Shown: positions 12,129 through 24,525, numbered from the stretch's first letter. The stretch is 64,000 nucleotides of DNA from Bidens hawaiensis (GCA_021521415.1 JAIQDT010006431.1:1-64000); one strand, 5' to 3'. Translations and numbers: made by a program. The notes: generated from the sequence alone by a model not told the origin.

Positions 12129-12146
12129 TCCCCGGCAACGGCGCCA
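12129..12146 (-). promoter_or_regulatory. Primer binding site, tRNA-Asp type
   Basis: The minus strand reads TGGCGCCGTTGCCGGGGA, complementary to the 3' end of plant tRNA-Asp, six bases from the 5' LTR. This is the usual PBS of Athila/Tat elements and fixes the element's orientation. Confidence 0.9.
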
Positions 12147-12152
12147 AAAACT

Positions 12153-13790
12153 TGTCGTGTGCGAATATATATATAAAAATTTAAAGGAAAGTTTCACACA
12201 AATCGGGTTTTAAAAATTGGTTTTCACCAACAACCATACCACACACAAAAGGCAAGTGTACCTATTGTTTGTAGCAAAGTATCGGTAAGAACCGAGTGTC
12301 AATCCATGGACATGTCGAACTTTTGATAATAAATCTTTGTAATTAATTTAACCAAACAAGCAATCAAATTGATTTTTTCAAATTACTAAACTAACATATA
12401 ACAATAACAAAGCAAATAAAATACAACTAACAATCAATCCAAACAAGGTTACTTAGACTATGCATCCACTTAAACTTAGTGACAAAATGACAATGATAAT
12501 GGCAAACATCATGTATTAAGCATCAATATCAAATTCCAATCAAGGTAACCTAATACTATCAACACAACATCATGATGGGTATTTTTCAAGATAATAACCA
12601 TAGATTAGTAAGTTTGTCAAAACTACCTAATCTCATAATTAAAGGAAAGCTAGCATAAAAACAACAAACTAACCACTTAAAATCATGTAAAATAGACAAG
12701 CTCAAGAACACTAATTAAACACATGAATCTTTTAAATTAGCAAAATATAAACTAAGGATTATGGCCTTAATCTCTAGCAAACATCAACCAACTCAAAGAA
12801 TCATGTTATCACCATACAATTTTCCAATATCAAGTGATGGGTTTCATGCTTGTTAAAATTCATAACCAAATTAATTTTCACTAGTCATTCCTAACTTAGT
12901 GATATGAACAAAGTATGCACATAAACAAATTCTCAACACATAGTTTTCCAACATATTATGGCTAAGCATCTATCAAACTAACAAGATTAGGAATTAAAAC
13001 AAGCATTCAAACATTAAACTCTATTCAAGAACATGCCATAAGCTTGAAGAACACCAACTTGCCAAAATCATGCATAGATAAATATCACATAAGCAAAAGC
13101 TTCAACATAATCTAAGTAATAAGAGTATTTGGCACATGAGGCTTAATACAACAACCAAAATCAAAGTAATCTTACAAAACATTGTCAAGAACAAAAGATT
13201 GCAAACTAGGATGAATGATGATTGCTACTTGAAAGGATGATCACACAAAGATGGAAGCCTTGAATTCTCTCTAGCAAACACACAACATATTTCCAGCAAT
13301 TTCAGATAATTCCCCTAAGGCTCCACACTTGAAATGGAGGTAATGGAGGTGTATTTATGCATTCTGGACGTCTGGCAGGGGCATGCACGGTCGTGCCCTG
13401 ATGTGGAAAGTCAACCCATTGCTTTAGTCTGACCAAAAAGTCAGATTTCTCTATTCGAGCACAGGCTTGCACGGGCGTGCCCGGGCATGCCATTTTGAAT
13501 TTTCTCAGCATTAGATCATGCACTGGCTTGCACTGGCACATTTCTTGGTTGGCACATTTCCTGGTTGGCACGGTCAGGTGCACGGGCTGGCAGGGGGGTG
13601 CACGTCTGGCAGATTGTTGCATTTTTCTTCCGAAATGCCCTATTTTCATGATTTCTTTATCGGGCGGGCGCCTGGACCTGCAAATTCACAAATAACTCAA
13701 ATAAGTACCTAAAACAATGAATTTGCATGGAGTTCGGTGTAATTATGAGGATAATTCGATGCAATAAGATGTACACTTTGTGTTACATCA
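12153..13790 (-). repeat. 5' LTR of the Athila element
   Basis: A 1638-bp LTR bounded by TG (12153) and CA (13790). Its last 0.75 kb matches the partial LTR at 1-752. It has the same TATA-like GCATAAATA (minus strand, about 13350) and palindrome-rich GCACGGGC/GCATGC cluster (13370-13610). Low GC outside that cluster and no coding potential. Confidence 0.9.
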
Positions 13791-13988
13791 GTTAGCACTC
13801 GTAAAGTTCTTATAGTGAAAATTGTTCGGTGTAGCTGAAGTAGCGGATCCATTGGAGTTGATGCTTTGCAGTTGGGACACGACCTCGGGTAACGAAGCAG
13901 TAAATTCTCTAGTGATCCTAGCAGCCAAATGGCAATCATGAGCAGCCGATGGGCGACGATGATTACGACGATGAAGTTGAGAAGACAT
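13791..13988 (-). pseudogene. Gag start of the Tekay-like element, interrupted by Athila
   Basis: From ATG at 13988 the minus strand encodes MSSQLHRRNHRRPSAAHD, then LAARITREFTASLPEVVSQL, an N-terminal Gag region of a kind familiar from gypsy elements with RxxR-rich starts. After 66 codons the Athila LTR begins, so only the N-terminus is present. Compare the Gag of element A at 25154, which also starts with an Arg-rich stretch followed by AAAIAQAL. Confidence 0.6.
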
Positions 13989-14184
13989 TCTACAAGGACC
14001 AACAACGAAATTTTATAAGATGATAGGTAAGTTGTGAGAATGAGTTGATGTGAGATAATAGAGATGCGGATTTAAATAAAATTGTGCTAGTAATGACTCG
14101 AGAACGAGTCGGGATTTAAAATAATGTGAATAAGTTTGAGGCATTAAATTAAGTAAACAATGTTTAAAAATCTTTCAAAGGTAA

Positions 14185-14665
14185 AATGTTATTGGGCCGG
14201 GCTTTCCATGGGCTTCCCATGGTAGCTTGAGATCCCAAATAAAATTACCAGACATATCAAACGAGTTGACCTCCCATGAGCTTTCCATGGCAATTTGAAT
14301 GGCCCAACTAAATAAAGCAACATAAAATTTTGTGAATTGGGCCTCCCATGAGTGTTCCATGGCAATTTATTGGCCCAATTAAAATAACGAATAACAAACA
14401 ATTGAGTTGGTAAGCCCATGAGCGTTACATGGTGTTTAACTGACCCAACTAATTAACGAACTATCAAATCAATGGAGTTGGTCGGCCCATGAGCGTTACA
14501 TGGCATTTAACCAAGCCAACTAAATATCTAATCAACGTATCAAATATGAGTAGTCGAAGTATCTCAGGAACCACCCCGGACGATACGTTCCAACCAAAAA
14601 TCAAATTGAAAACGGGTAGAGAAATGAATAGTTGGAGTGCCCATGGATTTACATGGATTTTTCAC
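14185..14665 (-). repeat. Leader repeats with paired CATG words, Tekay-like element
   Basis: Five to six diverged units of about 75-80 bp between the PBS and the gag start, each with a near-palindromic core such as CCATGTAACGCTCATGG on the minus strand and an adjoining CCAACT/AGTTGG word. A comparable leader array is present in element A (24727-25000). Confidence 0.75.
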
Positions 14666-15256
14666 CCAACTGAGCATTTAAAATAATTAAAAATACAATT
14701 TTGAAAGTTTTCCCGAATTTAACCACGAATCACCGTGAATTCGGTTTTATAAAAGGAATGTAACCATTTAGCCGGTTACGTTTAACCACCTAGGGTTCCG
14801 GTTGTATGACATCTTGTTCTGCTTTGGCCTAGAGGCTCGAGTACTGTGGTCAGGTTATCCTCCAAGTAAGGAATAGCGTCTTACTTTGGTTCTTGGAACC
14901 GTTTTTCCAAGGCCCAACTCACAGTTCTGGCACACCTTACAGTTACTGTCCAAAAATGTCATACTTCCATGCCCTAAGGAGAGGGAGTAAAAGAAAAACT
15001 CGGGAATTCTTAAGTAATTTCCCAAAATAAAAAGCAATCTACTAAAAATTAGAGTATTTAAAAAAATATTTTGAAAGTGAGGCATAACCTCGGAATTTGT
15101 GTGTGTGTGCACAATTAATAATAATAAAATAAAATAAAATAATCAACCTATATAAGCTGTAAACAAATAAATAGCACATAAGGCAGTTCAAATAAGCATG
15201 TATAGGGTCCTAACATATGACTAGGACAATTTCTAACGACCTATCTTAAAACCTTC

Positions 15257-15269
15257 GGCTCTGATACCA
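15257..15269 (-). promoter_or_regulatory. Primer binding site, tRNA-iMet type
   Basis: Minus strand TGGTATCAGAGCC follows the LTR end GGTGTGATA after three bases, exactly as in element A, where GGTGTGACA is followed by GAT and TGGTATCAGAGC. The LTR's terminal CA has decayed to TA. Confidence 0.85.
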
Positions 15270-16381
15270 ATCTATCACACCCCAACCTAAGGCGGAAATT
15301 CCGGGGCGTGAGCTGATTGTTCACAGCTCGAAGATACTATCATGAAGATAAATGACAATATCTATTTAATTATTTTATTTCAAACAGTACACACAATTTT
15401 ACAAATATGACAAACAATTTAAATACGTGAATATAAACATAAATAATGATTTCCTTCATTATATCCTAAGGTCTTGTCTAGGTGTGCTTTTCACGTCAAA
15501 CTTCAATTCAAAAGCAACCTGCATATGCATCGAAAATAACAGAGTTTGTCAACAACACATGTTAAGTGAGATGATCACCAATTTCGACACTAACAATAAT
15601 ATGTATATAATATATGATAACTGTTAAATGCGCAAACAAACATTTGTGGTAGTAATCAATCAAACCATAGACATGCTAGTGTGCCACCAAACCGTTGCCA
15701 TACAAACGGGCATTGGTTACAATGACTGAGATTGTCGGTTTACCATCACCAAGCTTATAGGGCTCTGGTTACTAAGACGACCTTATGATCATACTATAAT
15801 GAGAATATGTTGGATCTCTTCGAATGCGATAAAGTAAACAATTAAGCAAGTAGCAATTAACATTTAATTGAAATACACACAATAATTATGTTTGCGAGTT
15901 TGTGTATATATGATATAAAAATATATTAAGTACGCATATGTCCCTAAAATGTTTAAAAATAGTAGTTAAAAAGGGGAATGATCAAACTCACCTTAGATTA
16001 AAGGCAAGTGAGTACAAATATGAATAAACGAGTTAATGATTAAGCAAGTCGTCCACTAATGCATCAACGAGATAAACAATCAGAACCTGAAACTTTGAGA
16101 CATGATAATATAAGTAAAAACAAACCCGTTTCCGCTGGAATCAATCCAAACGGATGTTTAGAACTCATGTTATGTTAAATTTTAGATTTACACGAGTCGG
16201 TACTGACCAGAATCCAAACAGCGAGTCGAAAGTCTGGTTTTGGTCAGTAGCCTTAAAATTTCTTTACGAGAATAAAAGTCTTCTGGACCGAACATTGAAT
16301 CCGGCCAGAAGTATGAGAAAACGAACAGTCAAACTTGTTGACTATTTTGCCCTTTAACGACTTTTAAACGAATTGAACAGT

Positions 16382-16815
16382 TGTAGGTTCCCTGGATGGA
16401 TCGCACGAGATATCTCGATCTACTCAGGTGCGGAATCCCTGCGTAGATCGTTACGAGTATAGAACACGAATCACACGAACACACGAAATGAACACACGTT
16501 ATATAATAACTCAAACACGTGATACGATATCACTATTACAGACACACGTTACAGCTCTCGTAACAACTCGAACAAACTAACACGAACAACTGATTCAATT
16601 AACCACAAACAGCCGTAACCTAGGACTATTTATACACGACAACTTCGCCTGGCATGTTCAGGCGAAGTTGTCCATAACTTCGCTTGACTAACAAGTTCGC
16701 CTTCGCCTAGGCGAACTTGTTAACAACTTCGCTTAAGACATATATAAAACATAATTAACATTACAGACTCGATTACAGACACTAGACTATGAACTACTGA
16801 CATTATGCACCAACA
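16382..16815 (-). mobile_element. Copia-type solo LTR nested in the Tekay-like LTR
   Basis: A 434-bp segment beginning on the minus strand with TGTTGGTGCATAATG and ending GGAACCTACA, flanked by perfect 5-bp duplications ACAGT (16377-16381 and 16816-16820). Size and layout match the 449-bp LTR of Copia-1, including a shared GTGCGGAATCC word. A minus-strand TATAAATAG lies at about 16625-16633, and immediately upstream of it (16640-16735) is a cluster of palindromes built on TTCGCCTAGGCGAA and AACTTCGCC/GGCGAAGTT. No internal region remains. Confidence 0.82.
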
Positions 16816-17892
16816 ACAGTCAACACCCTTCAACCAACGAAAATGATTGAAGTTTATTGACTAGGGAATATGTGTGAATGATTTACAGTTAACAACTTAC
16901 CTAGAAAGTGGAAGAATCAACCAAAACGAAGAGTCAAAGGTTGAGGAATAAGCAAAGTCAAACGTATATGCTTGTATCTTCAACAATAACGCAAAAACCG
17001 AAGAGTTTGATGATGAACAGAGGAGGGTGACGGCTGGAGATGCTTCCTTATGGTTTTGGAAAAGTTTGTGGCATGTTAGAATGAGTTGTTTATATAGGGA
17101 ACACTAAAACGAACCAAATATGGTTGATTCACTCGTTTAAGCAACCGAATATGCATTTAATGACTAAATCAGTGAAAGATCAGTAAAAAAATTCATTCTT
17201 GGACAATAAGTAATGAACATGGACACATATTCTAGTTTTATTCCTTTTCTTGGACCTTAATTCACTCGATTTATGCCTAAAATAAGCGATTTGGATGCTA
17301 AAAACGAACTAGGAAAGCAAATCAAGCATGTAATCTGATCAGGTTGGCTATGGCGGTGGGCGACGGTGAGGGGGGGGCAGGGTCTGGTCGTGCGGCGCTC
17401 TGGGGGTAGGGAGTGAGAAGTTTGATTTTTGACAACTTTGGTCCTTGTAGTTCGAAAATTGGTTAAATATTGCACCTTTTACGCTTAAAACAAGAAATGA
17501 ACAACATGGAGAAAGTAAAGGGTATAAAATAAACATGCAAAAATTTAATACTTATAAATATTTGATTTTTATTAATAATAAAAATATAAAAATGTTCCCG
17601 GGTTGGGTTAAACGTAAACGAATACGAGTTTGAAAAATCCGATATGATACACTACCTGTCTCATCTTATTCACCTGCGTGCATACTAAAATTCAGCTACG
17701 CCGAGTGAGTTCGAGTTTAACAGATTATAGAATTATTCTTACATAATCGTACCCGTAAGTACGGTTCTTCCCTTTATCCTGTACTTGTTTTCTTTCATCA
17801 TGCATATTAATTATTTTATTCTTTCGCCCTATAACCTCACAGATATTATTAGGGTCCGGTCCTGACATTCGCAGATATTATTAGGGTCTGTT

Positions 17893-18281
17893 AGGGCCGT
17901 CCATAAGGTGCGGCGGGGTGGTCTACTTCCACAGGCCCAACACCCCGCTAGGCCCGAATGTTTATTTTTTTTAAATTACATGCATTTTTATTAAAAACAA
18001 TATATATTTAGTGTTTAAACTCAATTACATGACCACTAGCTTGGTCTAGTGGCAAAGGGGAATTACTTCTAACCAAAAGGTTATGGGTTATAGTCTCATT
18101 TGAGACATGTTTAATCCTATTTTTATACGAAAGTTTTTTACACAACATAAATTATAACCAAGTAAACCAATATCAAAAATTAAATTGTTTAAAACCAACA
18201 AAACACTCTTTTAACTGAAGTCCAAAAAAAAAATTCGTCTTCGGCCCAAAAAGTATTTTTCTTTCTTAGAGCCGACTCTGG
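17893..18281. mobile_element. Small non-autonomous hAT-like element with a tRNA-like stretch
   Basis: Imperfect terminal inverted repeats (AGGGCCGTCCATAAG at the left, CTTAGAGCCGACTCTGGG at the right) are typical of hAT-derived miniature elements, and possible 8-bp duplications GTCTGTTA/GTTTGTTC flank it. The insertion splits an LTR repeat unit (AGATATTATTAGGGT). Inside at about 18035-18105 is TTGGTCTAGTGGC followed by GGTTATGGGTTATAGTC, resembling RNA polymerase III A and B boxes, so a SINE fragment is an alternative. Confidence 0.45.
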
Positions 18282-18475
18282 GGTTTGTTCACTATATTCG
18301 TAGATATTATTAGGGTATGTTCCCTTTGTTCTATACGACCATACAAACCTTTCCTTTACACATGTGTGTGTGTGTATCTACATACGCACTCCTAACCTTT
18401 CCTTCATACATTCCACATTAAAATATCATTCATAAAACGTTCATATAATATACTCTTACCACTTAAGGTAAGTGT

Positions 18476-18760
18476 ATTGATTAGTATTTTTTAATCGAGT
18501 CGACCCTCAAACTCGACTCGACTCATTTTTAATCGAGTCGACCCTCAAACTCGACTAGACTCATTTTTAATTGAGTCGACCCTCAAACTCGACTGACTCA
18601 TTTTTAATCGACTCGACCCTCAACTCGACTAAACCCATTTTTAATCGAGTCGACCCTCAAACTCGACTCGACTCGACTCATTGTTAATCGAGTCGACCCT
18701 CAAACTCGACTCGACTCGACTCATTGTTAATCGAGTCGAACCATTAACTCGGCTCGTAAC
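18476..18760. repeat. Minisatellite of ATCGAGTCGACCCTCAAACTC units
   Basis: Seven to eight units of about 40 bp containing TTTTTAATCGAGTCGACC and CTCAAACTCGACTCGACTC. The TCGAGTCGA and TCGACTCGA words are mutually complementary, so the array is rich in potential hairpins. It lies within the Tekay-like LTR. Confidence 0.9.
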
Positions 18761-19405
18761 TAGTTTTTTTGAGCCTTTCCATTCTGGTCACATCCTTACG
18801 TCCGTTATGCCCGTTTTACTGTTAGAACGAGTTCTGGGCCGTAACAACTTCATTTCCTTGTTTAACACGGCCCGAACATCACTTGTCATCCCGTCTCGTT
18901 CTAAACAGCTTGTTTACTACAAAGTTTATGTTTTTCTTACCCTATAAGGCCCGATTTGCCTTAGTGGCGGATCTTAAATCAAACCGATATCAAAAACCTA
19001 ACCTTTATACTAAAAACGTACATTTCTTGGATTTAGGTTCGGTTCGGATCTGTACCAACACGCGAATCTAGACGTAATTCTTGTTTGATGATGATGTTAG
19101 ACCACGAAATCTCCTTGGTTTCACTTGAATCTTGAATCCGGATGAGAGGAAGGAGTGTTTGTGTGTGTTTCGAGTGTGTGTATAGAGGCAGAAGGTGATG
19201 AATGAGAATGTAAGGGTTTTAGGGAGGTTGAAGGAGTTTAAATACTCCAAGCCTATGGAGCTTAGGCCCGTAATCATTCTCAAGTCCATGTATTATCCCT
19301 AAGCCTACCACTCAATCCCATTATTATTTAACAAACTTAAATAACGACACACATTTAAATAATAAAACTTCCTTTATTTATTATTTTCAAAAGACGGATG
19401 TTACA

Positions 19406-19632
19406 TAACTCTAAGTCTATTAGACCAAACGTAGCGGGGTGCTTAGAAGGCGAAAAAGCCACATAGCGTCGGGCATACCACCCCCCGGGGCGCTGGGGGG
19501 GGGGGTGGCTTGGGCGTTTTGTGGAAAGCGCCTAAATTGTGTTGACTTTGTTGAAAAATGGTTCCAGCCAATGAAATGAAAGGTGGAAGGCACTTTCCCC
19601 CTCCACCATTACACATAGTCTTAGTTTTTTTC
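19406..19632. mobile_element. Possible MITE-like sequence next to the LTR
   Basis: The segment between CTAAGTCTATTAGACC (about 19411) and the inverted CATAGTCTTAG (19615-19625) has weak terminal inverted similarity, a GC-rich core with G and C runs (19480-19505), and no coding potential. The TIRs are short and imperfect and no duplication is certain, so this is tentative. Confidence 0.35.
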
Positions 19633-20569
19633 ATGACTGGTTTCAACTATGGCATAAACAAAGTTCCGAACTGATACATGTCCCAGTTATAATAATAACT
19701 GAATCAATCATGCAAGATGAAGAAAATAATTTAAGGAATGTTCTTTTAGTTACAAACCATTTAGGGATGCAGCTTTTTATTCCCTCAATTAGTTTTATAT
19801 TTTAATCCAGAGTTCTAGAAAGTTTCTCTCACTTTTGTGAAGATTATAGTTGTTAATGCTTGTGCCACAGATCAAGGGCTTTATGTTATTGAAGTAAGTT
19901 CATATTTAACTGGCACTTAATATGATTATTAAAATAAAATGAAGTGTATACAAATTAGTGTTTTCTTATTACAGATATCTTATAAACTAGTCGACAATCT
20001 AGGCGGATACATCAAATTGGAGAAGTGGTGCACTTGTCAAGCAAAAATTTGGTGAAGCCACCGGACCGCATGGCTTCAATGGTTTGTCAAAAATATAGTT
20101 TGCGAGCTAATATATTATTACTTTTATCATTGGTTAATCACATTTTATCTTAAAATTTGTTGTATTGTTCTAGCTCTACGGCTAGTTTTGAAAATCCAGA
20201 TAACAAAAAGTCAAATTTAGTCTAACCTCCTATAAGAAGCCACATGTTATAAACTGAAAATTTGGACAGAAGATGGTTGTAACTTGTAAGGCGATGCCAT
20301 TTTTTTTTATTAAACGGGTCAAGATCACCTTTTTTAGTAAGCGTGTTATAAACTAATCATCTATTTTTTCAGTCCAAAAATGTTAGCCTCATAACGGCAT
20401 TACCAAAACCGAACCGAGCCATTGTGAAAGCCGATAAAGTTGAAATAAAATTTATTGTTTTTAAATCAAGACTTTGGTTTTCCCAACTAGCTTTGTTAGA
20501 TAGGCGAGAAAAGGCTGCTACTTTATAGTTGGAATTTGTTGTTCGTTTGAATTAAGATAGGGTCCTGTT
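19633..20569. other. No recognisable feature
   Basis: AT-rich DNA with no open frame of note, no repeat that recurs in the window and no recognisable domain. It may be an old decayed insertion or the original intergenic sequence. Confidence 0.6.
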
Positions 20570-21081
20570 AGGAACACCCCTACACCCCAACAATACATCG
20601 TGTATAGGGCAATACGTGGCGTATTAGGGTACGATTTAACGTCCTAGCCTGGCGGCTGTCATAGAGTTGTCATATCGTATCCTAATACGCCGCATATAGC
20701 CTTAGATGCGGCGTATTGGGTTTTGTATATTATTGGAGCCCGGCTCCCTCCCTCTCCATCCTTTCTATTTTCTTCTTTTTTTTTTACTTCACCCTCACCC
20801 TCTTCATTCAACCAACAACAACAACAACAACAACAACCATTTATCTCCGGAGTCAGATGAGGAGGAGCCGTGGTACGACACTAACGCTCAGTCGGACTTA
20901 AACCAGATTTCGTTTTCTCTTTATTTAGTACATGTTAGGACATAGTTGTACATGTTAGGACAGAGATTTGGTGACTGATTTAGTTTTGTTATGTGGTATC
21001 AAGAGAGACGGTTTATACTTTATAGGGACTTTTGAAAAAGTAAACGATAATTAATTGTAATTTGGGTTCCGTTATGATAAC
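20570..21081 (+). pseudogene. MULE gene copy 1, promoter region and first exon
   Basis: Two palindromic words (20585-20632 and 20677-20721; core TAATACGCCGCATATAG ... TGCGGCGTATT) are followed by TTGGAGCCCGGCTCCC and a short first exon with SPESDEEEPWYDTNAQSDL and LNQ. The same order occurs at 37793-38140 in MULE copy 2 (two palindromes, TTGGATCCCGGCTCCC, then the exon FPEEEPGYAANDQHG ... PDLNQ). The exon here ends before ATTTCG where copy 2 has the splice donor GTTTCG, so the donor is lost. Element B has split this copy in the intron; it resumes at 35514. Confidence 0.65.
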
Positions 21082-22489
21082 TGATGTGCTAAAAGTAGTC
21101 TAATAATTATTAACTAAATTATGCTAATTTAGACACTACGTAATACTCTAGACTCTCTAAAACTCGACTAAGCTACTAACCGACAAGTGAACCGATCGAC
21201 TCTAGTAAAGCTAAGTAAGTCCGGATATCGAACCCACGAGACTATTTAAACTACGTTAACTAGCTCATTAGACTCAACTAATACTGACACGACTATTTGT
21301 TTGTAAAAAGGGGGGTTTTGTTTAAAATATTAAATTAAAACTAATTAAGGAAAATAAGTAAAATAAGCGAAAATACAAGTTTGAGTGAATAATATGATGA
21401 TGAGAAAACCACATAGGCTAGAATCCTCTAAATTTCAGTTATGAATTAATCGGGAAAATATTAAGTTATGGACTGGGATCGTAAAATAGACACCTAAGTG
21501 AAAATCCGAACAGGACCCCTGACCCTTCTCAAGAGACACCTATGAGTTTCTAATAAGTTTTAACGCACATCAATATTAAAAATCAAGTTTCCTTATGGTC
21601 ACCTAATTATTTATGACTTAGTTCCTGTATACGAAATCCTACCTTACAGCGCAGAAATCAAAGGCAATTTAATATATTTAATTAATTCAATAGACAATAA
21701 TAAATAATCAAACATAGACGGACTCCTTACGAAGAACTAAATCTAGCAAGATTAAATAATAAAGATCTATCAATAACCTAGCACTTTACAGATTTAGGTT
21801 AGCAGCACACTTAGGTTTATTTAATTAATAATTATTATTCCTATGATTTTAATGCATATCAATCATAAAATAGTCAAAAACACAAAATAGATGACCTAAT
21901 AGCAACCTATCATAATAACAAACAATAATCAAGGCAACTATGGAATAATAACAATCAATCAAACAATCCTACGCATCCATATGCATCAATTTAAGATAAT
22001 TAAACCTTTTACTAAATCATAAAACCATAACGATAAATAAATCCCAAATCCGAACACAACGTCAAAGTAGGTTCATCGTAAGACGAGGCAGTCTATAATG
22101 TTTAGCCTAACATCATAAAATCAAACAAGACAATAATAAAGGAATTCATGGAGAAAATAAATAAGAACGGAAGATTAAAGGCGATAAAACCCGTGGTTTT
22201 CATCCTTGGATGATAAGCTCTTCGCCGGCTGATTCCTTGCCTTCAAACCCGCCAAATATTGCATTCCTAAGCTCCAGGAAACTCCAAATTCGGTTCTGGT
22301 TTGCAGGGTATGCTCAGGATTAAGTTTAGGGGTGTTTATATAGGTTTCCTGGGCCCAAAACTGATAAAAAAATAAGAAAATTCGAGAAACTGGTTGCCCA
22401 GAGTGCCGCGCGGCGGGAATTTGCCTTCCGGTCGCGCAGCGCTCCGGATGGGGGGGGCTGACTGGTCCCGTTCGTTTCCTGATGCTTGT

Positions 22490-24525
22490 TGTAACATCTG
22501 CCCGAATCCGACCCGACCCAGATACCCGTTTTCTGATCCGATTCTTTTTTTATGATTTAAAAATTAATTATAATCTTTATAAATCTAACCTTTAATAAAT
22601 CTTTATGTATATATATATTTTTAAAATGTTTCTTCCGCCTCTCCTTCCTCTTCTCTTTTCTTTCCGCCGTCCCGCCTTCTTTTCTCTTGTCGCCATCCCC
22701 CCCCTTTGTTTAACCCTTGAGCCTTGAACCCCTTTTTCTCTTAACTCCTTGCTTGTCCTTTGGCTCTTCCCGCCTAAGGATGTCTGCGCAGCTCCACGCG
22801 CTAAACTCCTTACAAGGAAGCCTGCGTGAAGATTGACTGTTCCTGCGCTACGCGCTAGGAACTATAGTTCTTCCCGCGGCGCGCTAAGAATGATACTTCT
22901 CCGCGCGACGCGCTAAGAATTGTAGATCCTCCCGCGACACGCTGTAAATTTGTAGTTCTTCTCGCAGCGCGCTAAGAATTGTAATTCTTCCCGCGACGCG
23001 CTAAGGATTTATGTTCTTCCCGCGACGCGCTAAGGATTTCAGTTCGTTCCGCGACGCGCTAAGGATTTGTGGTTCTTCCCGCAGCGCGCTAAGGTCTGTC
23101 TGTGTCAGCCTTCTGTGTGTGCCTTCGCGCTCGCGCACTCAGCTTTCTCGCGCTAAGTCTTGTGTCTTTTATCTTGATTTATCCAGCCGTTTACCTTTGG
23201 TGATATCTTATCTTTTGGGCTGTTGACCTAACTTGCTTTGTGTCTGAAAAGTTACTTTCGGCGCAGCATGCGCGTCAATCCTATTGGTTGACAGAAAAAG
23301 GTGACTGACAATATCTTTTGAGATCTTCTTTTCCTTATCTTGAACAGTGTTTGCCTGACATATCCCATGTGCTGTGAACAGTAACCTGACAGCTTTTTCC
23401 CCTTTTCCTGCTGCCATATCTTTTGCTTAGATTTGGTGAGATATTTTCCCCTTTTTCCGGGATTGTGTTCCCTAGGGTTTGCCTATTTATACCCAGCCAT
23501 TTTCTTTAACATTTCACACACGGACACTTAATCTCTTCTCCTTCTCCCTGCTGAAGATCCTTGCAGCACAGCCGTCAACATAACTCCAGCTCTCCTTGCC
23601 TCTGTTTTTCTTTCTCTTCTTTTCTGCCCAGATCTCGGTTAGTAAATGTTTATAATTTGTTTAAGTAAATCGATGCATATTACCTATGGTTAGTTATAAT
23701 CAAGACACTAAAACCAATCGTTAAACCGATAATCTTATTTATAGGTTAACTTTGCTTGTTTGGTTCTTGCTTTATTTATCTTCATCGCACCGTTTATCAT
23801 GTGAGTTATCTCGTACCTAATCCCTTTTTATTTTTAATGTTTTGGGATGTTCATGTGTTCATACAAACTTAGAGTCTTAAACTGTTTATGAACTTTAGTC
23901 GCGCAGTATCCCATGTGTTGAGGATGTTTACTTGGCTGTTATTTGTATGTGTGTATCATTAACCGCTTTGTTCGGCCTATTCCGAAGTTTTCATGGATCC
24001 ATTGGATGAACACGGGAGACCTATCGTTTACGGTTTTTCTTTGTTTACACTTGCACTGATGTTTTTCTCGTTTTTGTGCTCAATTGGGAGCACGGATTGA
24101 ACTATGAGCTATGATCTATCTTAGGCTTGATCACAATCTGATTACACCCTTGCTAAACTCTAGACATACACGTGTTGCGCGCAGATTTACTGTATTGCAT
24201 TAAACTTGATTTCTCACCAACACGCAAGTGTTTGACGTTTATTTTAACACATGTTCAGGTTTGCAGTAGCTGTTTTGGAGCTTGTGGACACGTAGGAAGT
24301 TTTTACTTTTGGACCTAGAATTAAAATGTATCAAGACAAGTTAATGTTGTTCGAATGTTATAATTTATAATATATTGATTTATGTTTGATTTATGTTCTT
24401 TATTTTCCCCGCTGCGCGTGCGCGATAAATGTGTATTAATAAATATTGACACCCAATAGTGTCACGGGTAATGAAACAATATGTGGCGCCCCGATGTATA
24501 ATCCGCCTTTGGTCGGGGTGTGACA
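22490..24525 (+). repeat. 5' LTR of element A
   Basis: 2036 bp from TGTAACATC to GGTCGGGGTGTGACA. It has a 30-bp-class minisatellite at 22785-23100, a TATA box (CTATTTATACCC at about 23484-23495) and a transcription start region around 23510-23530. Splice-like and oligo-pyrimidine stretches follow. Open frames in both LTRs are by-products of the GC-rich repeats. Confidence 0.95.
22785..23100 (+). repeat. CGCGACGCGCTAAG minisatellite in the element A LTR
   Basis: About ten units of 28-32 bp of the form TTCTTCCCGCGACGCGCTAAG plus GATTT or AATTGTA, upstream of the TATA box. The CGCGACGCGC core is nearly palindromic. The same array is at 27068-27384 in the other LTR. Confidence 0.92.

Larger units (their letters stand above)
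1..13790 (-). mobile_element. Athila-type Ty3/gypsy retrotransposon, decayed, left end outside the window
   Basis: Read on the minus strand the order is 5' LTR (12153-13790), tRNA-Asp PBS, gag, protease, RT, RNase H, integrase, env-like gene, PPT, 3' LTR (1-752, truncated by the window). The order PR-RT-RH-INT is that of Ty3/gypsy; the RT signature FMDDF, the tRNA-Asp primer and the ATHILA-ORF1-like gene after pol point to the Athila lineage. LTRs begin TG and end CA. The coding regions carry many stops and frameshifts, so the copy is dead. It sits inside the gag start of a Tekay-like element; the candidate right target-site copy is 13791-13795, and its partner lies off the window. Its gag is itself split by a solo LTR. 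Confidence 0.88.
13791..19405 (-). mobile_element. 5' end of a Tekay/Del-like Ty3/gypsy element
   Basis: Read on the minus strand: LTR (19405-15273), iMet PBS, repeat-rich leader, and the first codons of gag, which is cut at 13790 by the Athila insertion. The remainder must lie to the left of the window. Assignment to the Tekay/Del group rests on the long LTR, the LTR start TGTAACATC, the iMet PBS and the gag start; it is an inference because no RT or chromodomain is visible. Confidence 0.7.
15273..19405 (-). repeat. Long LTR (about 4.1 kb with nested insertions), Tekay-like element
   Basis: The minus-strand start TGTAACATCCGTC (19405) and end GGTTGGGGTGTGATA (15273) are LTR-like and the PBS follows the end. 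A TATA-like GTATTTAAAC lies at about 19226-19240. Nested inside are a 434-bp Copia solo LTR, a roughly 390-bp hAT-like element and a minisatellite, so the original LTR was about 3.3 kb. A segment with TGCACGCAGG/CTACGCCGAGTGAG (about 17680-17715) is shared with the solo LTR at 9596-11365. Candidate target copy TAACT at 19406-19410. Confidence 0.7.

Noticed and set aside
18035..18105. A tRNA gene
   Set aside because: Only A-box- and B-box-like words are present; no cloverleaf with an acceptor stem could be formed.
18476..18760. CRISPR-like look of the regularly spaced repeats
   Set aside because: The spacers are not unique, units run tandemly without spacers, and the setting is a plant LTR.
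19443..19646. Proline-rich protein on the minus strand
   Set aside because: It is created by the G/C runs of a MITE-like sequence.
23011..23417. Open frames repeated identically at 23011-23417 and 27294-27700
   Set aside because: They lie in the two LTRs of element A and are produced by the GC-rich minisatellite and its flank; no domain or start context supports a protein.
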